From: Hirundichthys speculiger
Taxonomy: Eukaryota; Chordata; Actinopteri; Beloniformes; Exocoetidae
Assembly: GCA_018398805.1 (NCBI GenBank)
Contig: JAGFBZ010000730.1
Location: 335,001-399,000, forward strand
Direction of reading: 5' to 3'
Length of the DNA: 64,000 nt
Under the pieces are notes generated by a model. It did not search any database. It was given only the letters and a program-made list of their open reading frames with translations, and was not told the DNA's origin. The translations under genes were made by a program, and so were the position numbers. Below are positions 22,652-34,352 of this stretch, piece after piece; positions within the stretch are counted from its first letter, which is position 1; the number at the start of each line of letters is the position of its first letter.

Positions 22652-25190
22652 CTAAGGAGAAGCAGTATTTCATTTAGTTCACTTCAATTCAATTCAACTG
22701 ATTTAATATTGATTGATAGTTTTTACAACTGGGATGTATCATAGTCATTATATAAGATAAATTATTGGCTGCTAATAATGATTTTTAAATTAACTCTATC
22801 CCAGTGACTGTTATTGCTAATTCAGCAATTTGTCTTACCTTTTGTCATGAAGCATTTTATGAAGTGCAGCCAGCAATTTTTCACTTGTGACATCAAACAT
22901 ACTGAGTTTCTCTGCAACACCGTGGGCCACCATGCGATGCACATTGTCTCTCTGGTCCCCAAAAAGTGGGAACATCAACATGGGCACGGCATTACAGATT
23001 CCTTCGTAGATACCATGGATACCTCCATGAGTCATAAAGACTTTAGCATTAGGATGAGCTGAGGAGCAGAGAAACAGCCAGTTACAGGTCTACACTCCAC
23101 CACTACGTCTGTATATGTGGATATATATTCTATATGGTCTTATATGTACATGATTATTACAGGAAATTACAGGAAAGAGTAACGAAAACAAACAAAAGAC
23201 ATCTTTTGTCCTTAGTTTATGCACACACACTATATATAAAATGCACCTAAAAGGTCATTCTGAGGTAACCATTTCATAGTTCTGACATTTTTGGGTGCAT
23301 CTTTGGGTACCACACCGCTGTATCTCCACAGGACCTGAAACACAAATCATACCACCTAAGTTTTAATGTGTGCAAACAGTTTAGGTAATGAATAAAGGCT
23401 CTGACAACAGCAAGGCAGCGGACAAAGTCAACATGATCAGACCTTTAACATTCATACCATGGGTGCGAATCTGGAGTCTATGTAATAAAATTTGCCCTTC
23501 TTGTTTGGCTAATAGGTTATCAGTATTTTATCTGAAGAGCTTTAAGTGTGGTAAAATGAAGTTCATCTGACCTACCCTTTGAGGAATTTGCCGAAAAGCA
23601 TCAAAGAACTGTTTAGCCCTCTCCTCGGGCATGGTGGACACCATTGAACCCATTGTGAAGACAATAAAACCATCATCTCCTGATCCATCCACAAATTCCT
23701 TTAAGTCCTGGAGGGAGGTTGGAGAAAAAATAAAAATTACTTCAAGAAATGTGAAACATTTTCTCAGGCTGTTCTCTTTAAATTTTAATCTGCAGGCATT
23801 TAATCACCACATAACTTGTATTTTTCTTATGTAAAACTAAGAGAATGCATTTCAACAACACTGCACAGTATGTAGTGAACATCCACTAAAGCACAAATGT
23901 CTTTGTACCGATATCAACATACTTACTGTTTTTGTGAAGTGTTCTAAATCTGTATCACAACACTTTCATGGAAAAAGCAGACAAACTTGTTCTACCACAG
24001 TATTATGAGACAAGTACTGAACACACGGTGAAATCAATCTGTTGAATTCAACTGATGTTTTACTCATGGTTATCCTGAAACATTTCTTCTCATATTCAGC
24101 TCAAAAGTGTAAATGCTGTCTTGTCTATAAAATAAACAAATGAAAAAAAAAATGAAGACAATGAGACATATTCTCATTAATTGTGCGAAACCTTTTTGCA
24201 GCTGTTGTTGCAAGAATAACTTTGAAGTGGTTCAACATTAAGTTCTAAGTTAATTCTTATTACATCAAATTTTAAGTAGTTTGTTTTAGCCTGAGCTTCA
24301 CCTGAAGCCTCATGGGATGCATGATTCATTTACATACTCACCGCTGGCAGAGGAGCTTTCTTTGCACAGTTGATCCCACCAATAAAAACCATATTTGGCA
24401 TCAGAGGTCTGGGCCATTGAAAAACAAAGTCATATTTGAGAAGCCAGATAGCCCCATGGCTTATAAGTTCTTTGTATGTCATGCCATCTTCAAGACGCCT
24501 GCTGGCTAGATCATCAAAGTGTTGATACGTTATTTTGCACTTGTACAACTCCACAAAATACATGAACATGTTTTTAACTCTCTGTGGGAAGTTCATTTTG
24601 TCTTCATTTTCAGTGAAGGCTACAGGAACATAGGAAGGAGGAGAGGGGCACTGGCTAGCTTTAAAATCCAGCTGACATGGAAGCCCATGGAGAAAATAAA
24701 CAGCTGGAATGGAAAACATTTTAGCCAGGACAGGGCCACAAGGAAGGAAGGGGTCTGTAAGCACAACATCAAAGCCCTCTTCCTTTAGTTGACTCATCAA
24801 AGGCACGTTGTCCAACAAACCCTCACAACCTACCACCTGGAGAGAAGTGAAGTTCATCAGACGTTCCACATTGACGAACATATCTGTGAACCCTGGTGGC
24901 TTGCTGAACAGTCCATCCCTGAGCTTGTTGAAGTTTCCATCCAGTTCAGATTTAGTGTATGGAACTTTGTAGATCTCCGTCTTGTAGCTGTCTGAGCCTT
25001 GGATTAACAGGCTGCTCTCAGGCACCAGAACTGTGACCTCATGGCCCCTTTGACTGAGTTCCCTCACCAGTATCTTCATGCTCAGCCAGTGGCTGCCATC
25101 CACAGGCATGACCAGCACCTTCCCCCCCTGAACGGGCCCCAGACTGAGGCAGCACAGCCAAGCCAACAGCCCTCCTGCAGGAAACCACAT
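22368..25190 (-). CDS. UDP-glucuronosyltransferase (UGT), five exons: 25190-24342, 23707-23576, 23334-23247, 23058-22839, 22651-22368
   Basis: A membrane enzyme of the ER lumen that transfers glucuronic acid from UDP-glucuronate to small lipophilic substrates. Exon 1 (849 bp) encodes a signal peptide ([18 protein letters not shown]) and the aglycone-binding half. Exons 2-5 encode the sugar-nucleotide half with the UGT signature ([29 protein letters not shown]). Exons 2, 3 and 4 are exactly 132, 88 and 220 bp, the conserved UGT sizes. An undivided first exon is the UGT1-type arrangement, but family 1 versus 2 is not settled. The start is ATG at 25190; the GTG upstream lacks support. The last exon changes frame at a run of six T (minus strand, 22471-22476). 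Without it the protein ends early; in the next frame a membrane segment and a dilysine tail (KKKSE) follow to a TAA at 22368, about 523 residues, the usual length. Confidence 0.93.
22839..23058 (-). CDS. UGT exon 4 (220 bp)
   Basis: Acceptor CTCCTCAG, donor GTAAGA. Encodes the UDP-sugar binding signature [19 protein letters not shown] and GDQRDNV. Confidence 0.94.
23247..23334 (-). CDS. UGT exon 3 (88 bp)
   Basis: Acceptor TTTCAG, donor GTGCAT. Encodes [17 protein letters not shown] to PQNDLL; one base left for the next codon. Confidence 0.93.
23576..23707 (-). CDS. UGT exon 2 (132 bp)
   Basis: Acceptor CTCCAG, donor GTAGG. Encodes [20 protein letters not shown] and onward to FRQIPQR. Confidence 0.93.
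24342..25190 (-). CDS. UGT exon 1
   Basis: Ends GCG|GTGAGTAT (phase 0). Contains the signal peptide and the substrate-binding half through IGGINC near the 3' end. Confidence 0.93.
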
Positions 25191-25327
25191 CCTGCTGCTC
25201 AGTAGATCCACTGGCTCCGCAAGCTGGCTCGTTATGAGATAGCGGTGCGTGTTTTTAAGAAGTGAGTGTGCGAGTGAGTGTGCGTTTAAATTCTACAGGA
25301 AGTGCAGGCTGCATTTTGAGTCAAGCG

Positions 25328-25337
25328 GTTATATAAC
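25328..25337 (-). promoter_or_regulatory. Candidate TATA element for the UGT gene
   Basis: GTTATATAAC, readable on the minus strand about 140 bases upstream of the ATG, a sensible distance for a short 5' UTR. Inference from position and sequence only. Confidence 0.4.
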
Positions 25338-25339
25338 CC

Positions 25340-28060
25340 CAGGAAGACAGAGTGGAGATTCCCAGTGGGATTAGTGGAGGGAGGTCTCAGTTTTCAGAGT
25401 GCCTCTCAGGTTAATGATTATTTTACATTGCAATTTTTTTTTAATGATATCTTCCTGCTTTCACTTGAACTTAACACTTTTATCGTCTGAAAGATCTTTA
25501 TTGCAGCAATTCTGACTGTAAACTGACGAACAAAATGGAGTGAGTTACCTGCAAGTCACGGTGACGATGCGTGCACTCTGAACATCTGAGCAAAGTTCTT
25601 TCTGTTTACATTAACTGTTCCCTTTCTCCTCCTACTGAGCACACACGTGACTTATTAGGATTTGCACTTTTTTCCTACTGCTTTTAGTCTCACGCACAGA
25701 GGCAGAGGTGCACCTACAACCTTTGTAAACAGTAGTGGCGTGCGAAGGAGCTTGTAATAGGAAACCAACACCCAGGGGTTGATAACATCAAACCAGTGGT
25801 GTAATGCATGGGATTTTAGCTTTGGTTACAACTTGCTTAAACCTAAGAAATTAATTTCAGTGAATAGTTGCTACACTGTAAGCAAGAGCTCATTCAAACA
25901 AAAGGCAAAGAATGAAAGAACTATGGAAATAAAGTAACTACAGCTTTATGCAGCACAAATTCTTCTGAATGTATGTACTGTGATACATTGCTTTTTTTTT
26001 CTCCACAATATAAACGTCTTAATAAAACATGCTTTTTATAAAGCATGCTCTGTTTTTTGGAGGAATCAGCAGGGGTTAAATTAGGATTTTTAAGCAGGGA
26101 ATGCAGTTTTCCAGTTAGGTTTTGGTGGTTGAGTATGAATGAGGTGTTTTCCAGAAGTCACTTTAGGAGCAATTTCTTCACTAAAGAGCATTTCTAGTGA
26201 GATTTATGAAAGATTTATATTTAAGGAAGCTAATTTCCTAAAAGAGACAAATAAACACATCTAAGCACAATGCCTTGTCTGTTGTATGATTACTGGTCAG
26301 CTTGCAACAAAAAGACAGTTTCAGAAAAGAGGTGTTGCACTTTACTTATATCAATATAACCTTTTAATTCCAGCCAAATTCTTTCCATTTGTAATGTTGG
26401 GGAGCTGTGGGAGGGAGCCCAGTTTCCAGTTTGAAGTTTAGATGACAAGTTCCACAGTGTCAACAGAGTCAATTAGCTACATGATGGACAAACAAAATTC
26501 CCTTGTTCATTTAAGATAGAATAGAGATTCATATGAGTCCACATTTGGAGGTGGGAGGTGATGCTGCTGAAGTAGAATTTAAAAACACAAGATTCCATTC
26601 ATTCAGTTGTATTCTACACTGATTGATCTGATTCACAGAGGAGTGGAGCCTATCTCAGCTGTCATTGGGTGAAAGCCATGGTACACCCAAGACAGGTCAG
26701 GAGTCCATCACAGAACAGCCACGCTCACACATACTCAACCTACCACGCATGTTTTTGCTTTAAAACAAATTGCAGATAGTACAGATAAAAAGAAAAGAAA
26801 AGAAACAAAAAAAACATTAAAGATAGTACATTATGGATTTAAAATTTTTTTTCTGTGGTTGAGATCATTTATTTGGTTGATTGAGGTCACTACCTCTCAA
26901 ATTCTCTCATTTAAGAAAACCTTGTTGGTTTGGTGTGGTCTAATTCTGAAATTTCTCATTCAGAGAGCCACTCAGACCTGGAAATGATAGTGACATCACA
27001 TATTCTTTTTTACAAGAATAAAATGAGCACAGCTTCTCTCTTTGTCAGATACTCATAACAGTCCTACTGCAATGTGGTCACTACAGCTTTATAAAACATT
27101 TGTCTAGTCAGCAAGGCTGACTGAAGATGGATCTTTCAGAGCTGAAAGAGAGGAGAGCTCCTGAAGGAGTGTTTTTTTACCCCTCTCTTTATCACCCCTC
27201 CCTGTTTGACACCTTTCAATCTAAAATATTTGTGTTGAAGCAGCAGAAAAAGAAAGGTGGAGACCACACACCTATCTCTAGTACACAGACAATTGAAGAG
27301 TAAATTTTACTCAATTTGAGTAAAATTTAACTCCCAGTGTCTGTGGCAGGGATAGATGAGGATGGTGCTGATTCGGCCATTCTTGTTACTGTCGTCGTTG
27401 CCCGCTGCATGCCCCTCATCTGTGAAACTTTATAAACAGGTTTAAAAGGTTCTACAACTGACAAAGCAACTTACTGCAGCAAACCCAGGTGCAGCAGAAG
27501 CAAAAAGTCTGGGTCAGTAAATGAGCCAGTCAATGGGTGAACCCCCCCCCCCCCCCCACCCGACGACTGACTGACGACCTGAATCTGCTTCTCTGTTTGT
27601 TTGAAAAGCATGGTCTAACACCCTGATCACCCTCCTGCACATGTTTTACATGTGCCTCTTTTTCTTTCTCATATTTTTCAGCTTTGCACCAGTAGGATGA
27701 ACCAGAACACTGGTCCAACAGGACACTGGACTCAGAGGAAGACTGGAAAAAGGTTTTGTTGCCACAGCGTGAAAACACGGTGAGGTAACATTACAGAATG
27801 ACTGTAAAAGCCAAGACCTGGCTTTTACTCCTAGTTAAGAAAAAACTTTTTCAGAACTATGATTTTCATTGATATGGACAAGCATCAAAGATGCCAACTG
27901 TGTCCACAATGTTTCCAGTGCCTGTGACACACCGATAGACACAGTTCTGCTGTGGTACAGATACGTCTGCTGGCTCAGCGAGGCTGCTAGCTCTCGCTTT
28001 GCTTCTCTGCTGTCAGTTGGAGGCAGAGCTCTGATTGCAAGCCTCTGGTCCCTGGTGGTT
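25340..28060. other. Intergenic sequence upstream of the UGT gene
   Basis: No gene recognised. Holds a partial inverted copy of the tRNA-headed repeat family at about 26630-26760 (GGTCAGGAGTCCATCACA, CATGTTTTTG) and a C run at 27542-27557. Confidence 0.5.
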
Positions 28061-28067
28061 CCATGCT

Positions 28068-28212
28068 ATGGAGCCCTGGAGGTGACATGGAAATTATTTT
28101 TTTTATCTCGTGCGCACGACTAACTGTAACTAGGGCGCATTTTCATACACACTTCCACTCGGTCAAAGGCTTGAAAGAAGTGCCCCCGTAGAAGGTAAAA
28201 TGAAGGCGTTTT
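28068..28212 (+). repeat. Left arm of a long inverted repeat pair flanking the BEL element
   Basis: GGAGCCCTGGAGGTGACATGG, an A/T block, GTGCGCACGAC, CATTTTCATACACAC and GAAGGTAAAATGAAGGCGT recur inverted in the same order at 33864-34024. Confidence 0.75.
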
Positions 28213-28433
28213 AACCAATAACCATTATGTCTCCCAGGGCCTCTCAATTGCTCACTTATAAAACCAATGACATCCTACAAGTCCAAAAACTGTCGATGGC
28301 TGAGTTTGTGTTCTCCAACGATTCTGATAAGATGCCTCTAGCTTAAAATAAACCCATATAAGGCTAAGCTTCTAAGTATCTGTTTATGAAGCATTCCTAA
28401 CTTAAAGAATAAAATGATGAGACTGTCTTGATC

Positions 28434-28610
28434 ACAGGTGTCAAACTGATCCATTAAAGGGCCGTGTGGCTGCAGGTTTTTGTTCCAACCCTGCAGAAAC
28501 ACAGCTGACTTGTTTTATTCAATCAACAAACCGTCTTCACTAAAGGTCTTAACCAGTTCAGTTGATTGAATGAAACAAGTTCACACGCCTGGTCTATCCA
28601 TTACAGTTGA
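28434..28610. repeat. Interspersed repeat (CAGGTGTCAAACTGAT start), copy B
   Basis: Same family as 14416-14660. Confidence 0.6.
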
Positions 28611-28691
28611 CCTTTCGGTAAGCACCGCCCCCTTCCTAGTTACTGTTGCTAGGTCGGACATTCTCGCTGCTCCTCCATTAAGGACAATGTT

Positions 28692-29101
28692 TGTTGCGGC
28701 TATCAACCTTTACCTTAGCCGCCGGAGAGTATGAGGTTGGATCCTTTGATTCTTATTCGTATGACGCGCTATAATTCACAGAACGCTGAGATCCATACTG
28801 CCTTTTGTTTCCTTTATTGTGCAGTAAACATCAGGCTTTCACAGCGCTACAAAATTGGGTATATGGTAAGAAGAAAGACCAGCGGATTTAACTGATATCA
28901 AAAAGGTGATTAATGAGTATTAAAACTGACAAAAAGCGGTCAACAAAATTACGGCTGCCAACCCCTGACTCTCTCTCATCTCTCTCATCTAAAACACCTG
29001 GTGAGAGCGCACCTTTATGCATGCACACACACATACTCCCGTGGGAACCGCCCCCATCACACACACACTCAAACACCATGATGCTCTGCCTGTCTCTTAC
29101 A
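28692..29101 (-). repeat. BEL 3' LTR (410 bp)
   Basis: Begins TGTTGCGGCTATC and ends CTCTTACA on the + strand (TG...CA ends). Matches 33284-33679 except for a few short indels, one of them an extra 7-8 bases near 28880. Confidence 0.92.
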
Positions 29102-29293
29102 CACCAGCCCCTAATTATTAGGTCCCACATAATAATTCACAAATACAATAAGAGACATAATAAATCATCATATCAATTTCCAAAACATGCAAAAAATGTC
29201 CAAAAAAATTGTTCAAGTCCATGAGTATTCCTTCTTTGTCCAGCTAAGTCTGGAAAACACAAAAAAAAATCCCTATAGAGGTCAGCAACGTCC

Positions 29294-31620
29294 TCATGCT
29301 GCCTCCTCCTTCTCCAGCAACAAACACACCTTGGATATGGATCTGTCCAAGCAACCGGTCCTTGTCTTGATCCGAACTTGACGTACAAATCCTTTGCGAT
29401 CCGGAAAAGTTTGCAAGACACGTCCCATCATCCAGGAATTACGAGGTGCAGTACTGTCCATAAGCAAAACTAGATCTCCTGCAACCAGGTTCCTCTGGAC
29501 TCCAGTCCATCTCTGTCGTTCCTGTAGCAGAGGCAGGTACTCCTTTAGCCAGCGCTTCCAGAACAGATCAGATATGTACTGGACTTGTCTCCATCTTCTC
29601 TGTTGCTTCATGCTCTCTTCGCTCTGATTGGCTGTCTTTTTCTTCTTCTTGATACAGGACCACAACCATTCATTTAATTCACAATCAAACACACCTCTGT
29701 GTTTGGACAGTTTTTTCTTTGTTCGGTGGTAAACACTATGGTGCGGTATGTACCAGACCCTGCTATCACTTCTTCCCAGCTCTGCATCAGGAACTCTTTC
29801 AGCGTAGCCTTTGTCCAGCAGATCATTAATAAAGGTGTTGTACTCCTCGTAAAACACTGGATCCCTCTGGAGCCTCCTCTTCAGATGGCTGTGACGCTGT
29901 TCCACTACTTTCCTGTTATTTGGCATGCTGATATTTGACCTTTTCAAAGGCAGGGCGACTTGGTAATGACCATTGACGTGTTTAGCGGACTTTGTGACCA
30001 TGTCCATGAACCTCAGGTCTTCTCTGGACGGACCCACTTGTTCCTCCACAGCAGATTCTGGAAAGTCCATCTTAAATTGCTGTTGCCACAGTTCATTCAA
30101 ATTTACAATGGACACACGATTCACAGTCACTGTCTGCTCACAATAATTGGCCTCCCCACTATTTCCTGATAGCGGTCCATTTATTGTCCAGCCCAGCGCC
30201 GTCCTTATAGCGTAAGGTCCATTATGCTCACTGCGGATGACTTCCAGCGGTTCCATGGCTCGTGGGACATTTATTCCTATCAGCAATTCAATTCCAGCCT
30301 CAATCTGTGGTAAGGAGATGTGTTTTAAATATGGCCACCTTGTCAGATCCTTATTTGTGGGTATGTTTGCTTTGTGTACCGGCATTGACAACTGAGTGTA
30401 CGCTTTTGGCAACTCGATGAAACAGTCATCTTCAAGTGCTGCCGCCTCCAACTCTGGCACGATGGAACTACCGATCACCTTCTCCTGCCCCATGGTCCTG
30501 AGAAGAATGTTGGCTCTCTTTCCAGACAAATTGAGCTTCTGCTTCAGACTCTCAGTGCAGAAGATTGCAGTGCTTCCTTGGTCCAAAAAGGCATACGTGA
30601 AAATGATTTTATTGCCTTTCTTTGCTTTCACTCGGATCGGCACAATAGGAAGCTTGCAGTCCATCTCACCAGCCCCTATAAGCCCACTGGAAACCAAAGT
30701 GCCGTCCACTGTAACCTGGACGCTTCTCTCAGCCGGTTCTGCAGTTGCCACACTATCCTTATGGAGCACAGTCGGGTGTCTTTGGCCACACTTTGAGCAG
30801 GTAATCTTCCTTTGGCAGTTCTTGCTGATGTGCCCTATGCACAGGCAGCAAAAACAAGCACCATTCTCCTTCAGGAAGTCAATTTTGTCTTTGTGTGCCA
30901 TTTTTTCCAACCGCGCACACACATCCAATGTGTGTCCTCCAGTGCAGCAGGGACAGATCTTTTTGGCTGAAGGTTTTGTGTCCATAGTTTTACTCACAGA
31001 TTGAGCTGTTCTCTCCGCACGATTTACTGTGGTAGCAAAGCTGGTTCCCCTGACGCTGGAGTGAGGATGAGGTTTGTGTTTGATTTGTTTGGTTAGTACA
31101 ACGATGTCTTGAATGTTTCCAAACACAGGGTCTGTCAAGATTTTCACTTGTTTTTCAACAAAGTTGACAATGTCCACAAACCGTGCTCTCCTATTGTACA
31201 TTTCCTGTAGGTCACATGCGTGACACCTCCAGCGGTCTCGGAGTTTGTACGGCAGTTTTTTGATGATTTCCAACATGTTTGTGGGTGTGTCCAGATCATT
31301 TAAATACTGCACATCCTCCATGGCATTGCAGCATCCACGCAGAAAGAGGCTGTACTCCTGCAGGGCCTTCCCATCCTCTGTTTTGATGGTGGGCCATACC
31401 AAGGCTCTCTCCATGTATGCTGCTGCCACCTTCTGCTCATTACCATAATGCTCTTTCAATAGAACCTTCGCCCTCAGGTATCCTCTGTCCGACTCAATGT
31501 GCTGGCAGCTCCTCACCAGCTCCTTTGCATACCCTTTGGTGTACTGTTCGAGGAAGTAGAGTCTGTCACAGTTGTTTTGAATGTTTTTCTCAACTCCATT
31601 TTCAAAAGCTTTAATAAAAG
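29294..31620 (-). CDS. BEL gag C-terminus / zinc knuckles / protease fused to the pol C-terminus
   Basis: A continuous frame of more than 740 codons. The ORF starts formally at a GTG (31516), but the frame extends upstream, so this is not a true start. In order: gag capsid-like region (LRAKVLLKEHYGNEQKVAAA), three Cys/His knuckles (CPCCTGGHTLDVC, CFCCLCIGHISKNC, CSKCGQRHPTVLH) and an aspartic protease with LDQGS, whose Asp is about residue 312. The pre-RT block (YNTFINDLLDKGYAERVP, WYIPHHSVYHRTKKK) follows, then directly the C-terminal domain normally found after integrase (RRWRQVQYISDLFWKRWL, GDLVLLMDSTAPRNSWMMGR). The junction lies between about 29600 and 29690, next to a Lys-rich stretch. 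RT, RNase H and integrase are missing, yet the frame across the junction is open. Confidence 0.88.
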
Positions 31621-31712
31621 AATGGTATTTCAGTGGATTGCCATCAAAAATGGGAATTTCCCTTTTTGGGAGTGCTGAGAGGCATTATTGTTGCATTAAG
31701 AGTGTTGTAATT

Positions 31713-32849
31713 TCATTTTGTTTTTATCATTATGTCTAACACACTGTCATTTTGTGATGAGTCAGTTTGTATAACAGTGGTCGCAGGACCTTCAGGAGCA
31801 ATTAAATAACGTTGGAGCATGTAAGATGGACCTGGGAGATGTCCTTTATCAGGTAAGTGGGTGAGCTTTGGCTTCACAGCTGTCTGTGTGGTTTCAATTG
31901 CTTTGGATTTTGGTTTAACTGGCATTGATGGAACAAATTCTGTGGCGTTGACATTAAATTGTTGTTTTGAACACGTCTTTTCACAGTATGAGTTCATCCC
32001 ATCTGAAACCTTTGACCTTGATTTACTGCCAACGCTACCTTTTGATTTCATAACACTTAGTTTTGCCCTTTCCTCAGCGATTTCATTTTCCAGTAAAAGC
32101 TGTTCTCTTCTTTTACGTAATTTTAACTCCTCTTCATCCAATGGATGCTTTTCCTTTAATGTCTTTTGTTTTGCTACCAAAAGTGGAAGGTTTGCTTCTG
32201 TTTTTAAACAAGCAGAAGAACGTGAGGCAAAGGATGAGGAATAACGTGAGCGTGATCTCTTGGTTGCGTTTGAGACACTGTCACAGGGCTGCAGTTCATC
32301 CTGAGGATCTTTAGTGGGAACAGTTACTGGAGGATAAGCAACAGACAAATCTTTTCCCTTTCCATCAGTTCCTTGTTCCACATGGTCCATTTCCTTTGGT
32401 GGTTGCTCAGAGGTGTTTGTCTGAAGTGGTGATTTATGCGGATTTTCATTTATCCATTTTTCCACTTGTTCCTTGAATGCATCACTGTAATCCACAATGC
32501 TAGAAAACCACTCGTTTTGGTTTTTCTCTTCATCATCAGGAAGCAGTGGCATTAATTCATTGTGCAGATCAGTGGCCGTTTAACAAAGTGCATTCAAGTT
32601 GTGCAGTTGTGAGGAAATTTCATTTGCGTATCCCTTTGATTTAATGTGCGCTTTTATTTGCGGAATAAGCGCTTTGACTTTGTTAACGGCACTTTTGCGC
32701 TCATGTTGCAACCATTCAATTTTATTTTCTAGAGCTTTGGCCGTCATTTTGACTTGCCTTTTTTCCTTTTCCATGTTTGAACATTCAACAACAGCGTTTA
32801 CTTGACTAATTTCCTTTAGATTGTATTTTGTACAAAGCAACACAATCAC
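31713..32849 (-). pseudogene. BEL gag N-terminal region, interrupted
   Basis: Two stretches in one frame (32849-32580 and 32552-31713) are separated by an in-frame TAA at 32580-32582. The second holds the charged helix typical of BEL gag (LRKRREQLLLENEIAEERAK). A TGA at 31713 and a one-base frame change near 31680 separate it from the gag/protease frame. Gag is therefore broken while the downstream frame is open. Confidence 0.8.
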
Positions 32850-33283
32850 ATTTCATTGAAGAGCAACGCATTCAAAGTCCATCCATAGACATTGCATCTT
32901 ATTCATTGACAGAGCAAATTTGATCCAAACATTTCAACCAGCAACAGGCCTTCAGACAGCATCAGCCGCCACTTATATGCCACAAAGTTCCGACATCAAT
33001 CCCATAAAGCACGGAGAAATCTGCGCCACCCTCAATGCGCCAATCCATCCAGCAACATCCGTTTAATACATCGTCTTCATTTGTCACAATGCATTCCAGT
33101 CGAGGCGGATTCCTTAATCCACAAACATTTACAGGTTCAGGCCTACCTGTCCCCAGGTGAGTGGATGGCGTGGTGTGACACTTAGCTGTGGCTCCTTCGT
33201 TCTCGTGCTAGTCGGTGCGTGGTGACTTGGTTCTTTCTGGTGCGGCTTGATGATTTTCATTAAACGCCTTTTTGTTGACAAAA
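32850..33283 (-). other. BEL 5' leader between LTR and gag
   Basis: Non-coding leader on the minus strand. No convincing primer-binding site beside the 5' LTR. Confidence 0.6.
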
Positions 33284-33679
33284 TGTTGCGGCTATCAACC
33301 TTTACCTTAGCCGCCGGAGAGTATGAGGTTGGATCCTTTGATTCTTATTCGTATGACGCGCTATAATTCACAGAACGCTGAGATCCATACTGCCTTTTGT
33401 TTCCTTTATTGTGCAGTAAACATCAGGCTTTCACAGCGCTACAAAATTGGGTATATGGTAAGAAGAAAGGATTTAACTGATATGAAAAAGGTGATTAATG
33501 AGTATTAAAACTGATAAAAAGCGGTCAACAAAATTACGGCTGCCAACCCCTGACTCTCTCTCTCATCTAAAACACCTGGTGAGAGCGCACCTTTACGCAT
33601 GCACACACACATACTCCCGTGGGAACCGCCCCCATCACACACACACTCAAACACCATGATGCTCTGCCTGTCTCTTACA
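33284..33679 (-). repeat. BEL 5' LTR (396 bp)
   Basis: Same ends as the other LTR; immediately followed by ATGTT. Confidence 0.92.
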
Positions 33680-33705
33680 ATGTTATTTTGCCTTTTTTTT
33701 TTTTT

Positions 33706-33737
33706 TGATGATACACATTTTGCCATGTGTATCATCA
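33706..33737. repeat. Short inverted repeat (12-bp arms)
   Basis: TGATGATACACA and its reverse complement TGTGTATCATCA separated by 8 bases, after a T run. Confidence 0.9.
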
Positions 33738-33863
33738 GTGTTAATATTATACTATAACAACGCCATGGTGAAATATTACTGCTGGGGACCTGCAACAGTG
33801 ACTCGAGGTGTCCAGAATGTTTGGAGGGACATTTTTATTCTTTTTCCCCTTTTATTCTCTTTT

Positions 33864-34024
33864 TTAAACGCCTTCATTTTACCTTCTATGAAATGTGTGT
33901 ATGAAAATGTGCCTTAGTTACAGTAAGTCGTACGCACTAGATACAGTAAGTCGTACGTGCAAGATAAAAAGTCGTGCGCACAAGATAAAAAAAATTATTT
34001 CCATGTCACCTCCAGGGCTCCGTA
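33864..34024 (-). repeat. Right arm of the inverted repeat pair flanking the BEL element, with short tandem units
   Basis: Inverted copy of 28068-28212. It also has three degenerate units of about 22-24 bp built on AAGTCGTACGCAC / AAGTCGTACGTGC / AAGTCGTGCGCAC at about 33925-33985; the left arm has only one. Confidence 0.75.
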
Positions 34025-34029
34025 CCATG

Positions 34030-34255
34030 CAGTGGCGCCTGCAGAAAATATTTTCTGGGGGGCCAGATGGGTCCAGTTAAAATGTTGGGGGGGCCATGGA
34101 GGCATCCTAAAAAACCTAAACAACATAGACAAGACACTACAGTATGTAAATACTGTACACCCACCCCTGGCATTACGTAACTGTTTGGTTTCCTTATGAA
34201 AAGATGGTTGCCAAACCACATGTGAAGCAACAAAGCTGCGAAGCACCTTGGTGGT
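34030..34255 (+). repeat. hAT-like terminus fragment (CAGTGGCG start)
   Basis: CAGTGGCGCCTGCAGAAAAT with a following GGGGGGCCAG resembles the inverted right end of the hAT at 59456 (CAGTGGCGTAGGCAGAATTT, then GTGGGCCAG). No other end identified. Confidence 0.45.
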
Positions 34256-34257
34256 TT

Positions 34258-34260
<3 letters not shown>

Positions 34261-34346
<86 letters not shown>
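34261..34346. repeat. (TA)n microsatellite
   Basis: About 86 bp, ending directly before the inverted-repeat element. Confidence 0.97.

Positions 34347-34351
<5 letters not shown>

Positions 34352-34352
<1 letters not shown>

Larger units (their letters stand above)
28687..33684 (-). mobile_element. BEL/Pao LTR retrotransposon, internally deleted, with ATGTT target duplication
   Basis: Two LTRs (28692-29101 and 33284-33679) in the same orientation enclose BEL coding sequence on the minus strand. ATGTT occurs at 28687-28691 and again at 33680-33684, directly outside the LTRs; BEL elements usually make 5-bp duplications. The LTRs differ mainly by small indels, so the insertion is fairly young. 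On the minus strand a purine-rich AGGGGCTGGTG lies next to the 3' LTR as a polypurine tract. I could not assign a primer-binding site. RT, RNase H and integrase are absent, so movement would need enzymes from another copy. Confidence 0.9.

Noticed and set aside
26290..26472. Minus-strand ORF upstream of the UGT gene as another UGT first exon
   Set aside because: No UGT sequence in any frame of this stretch.
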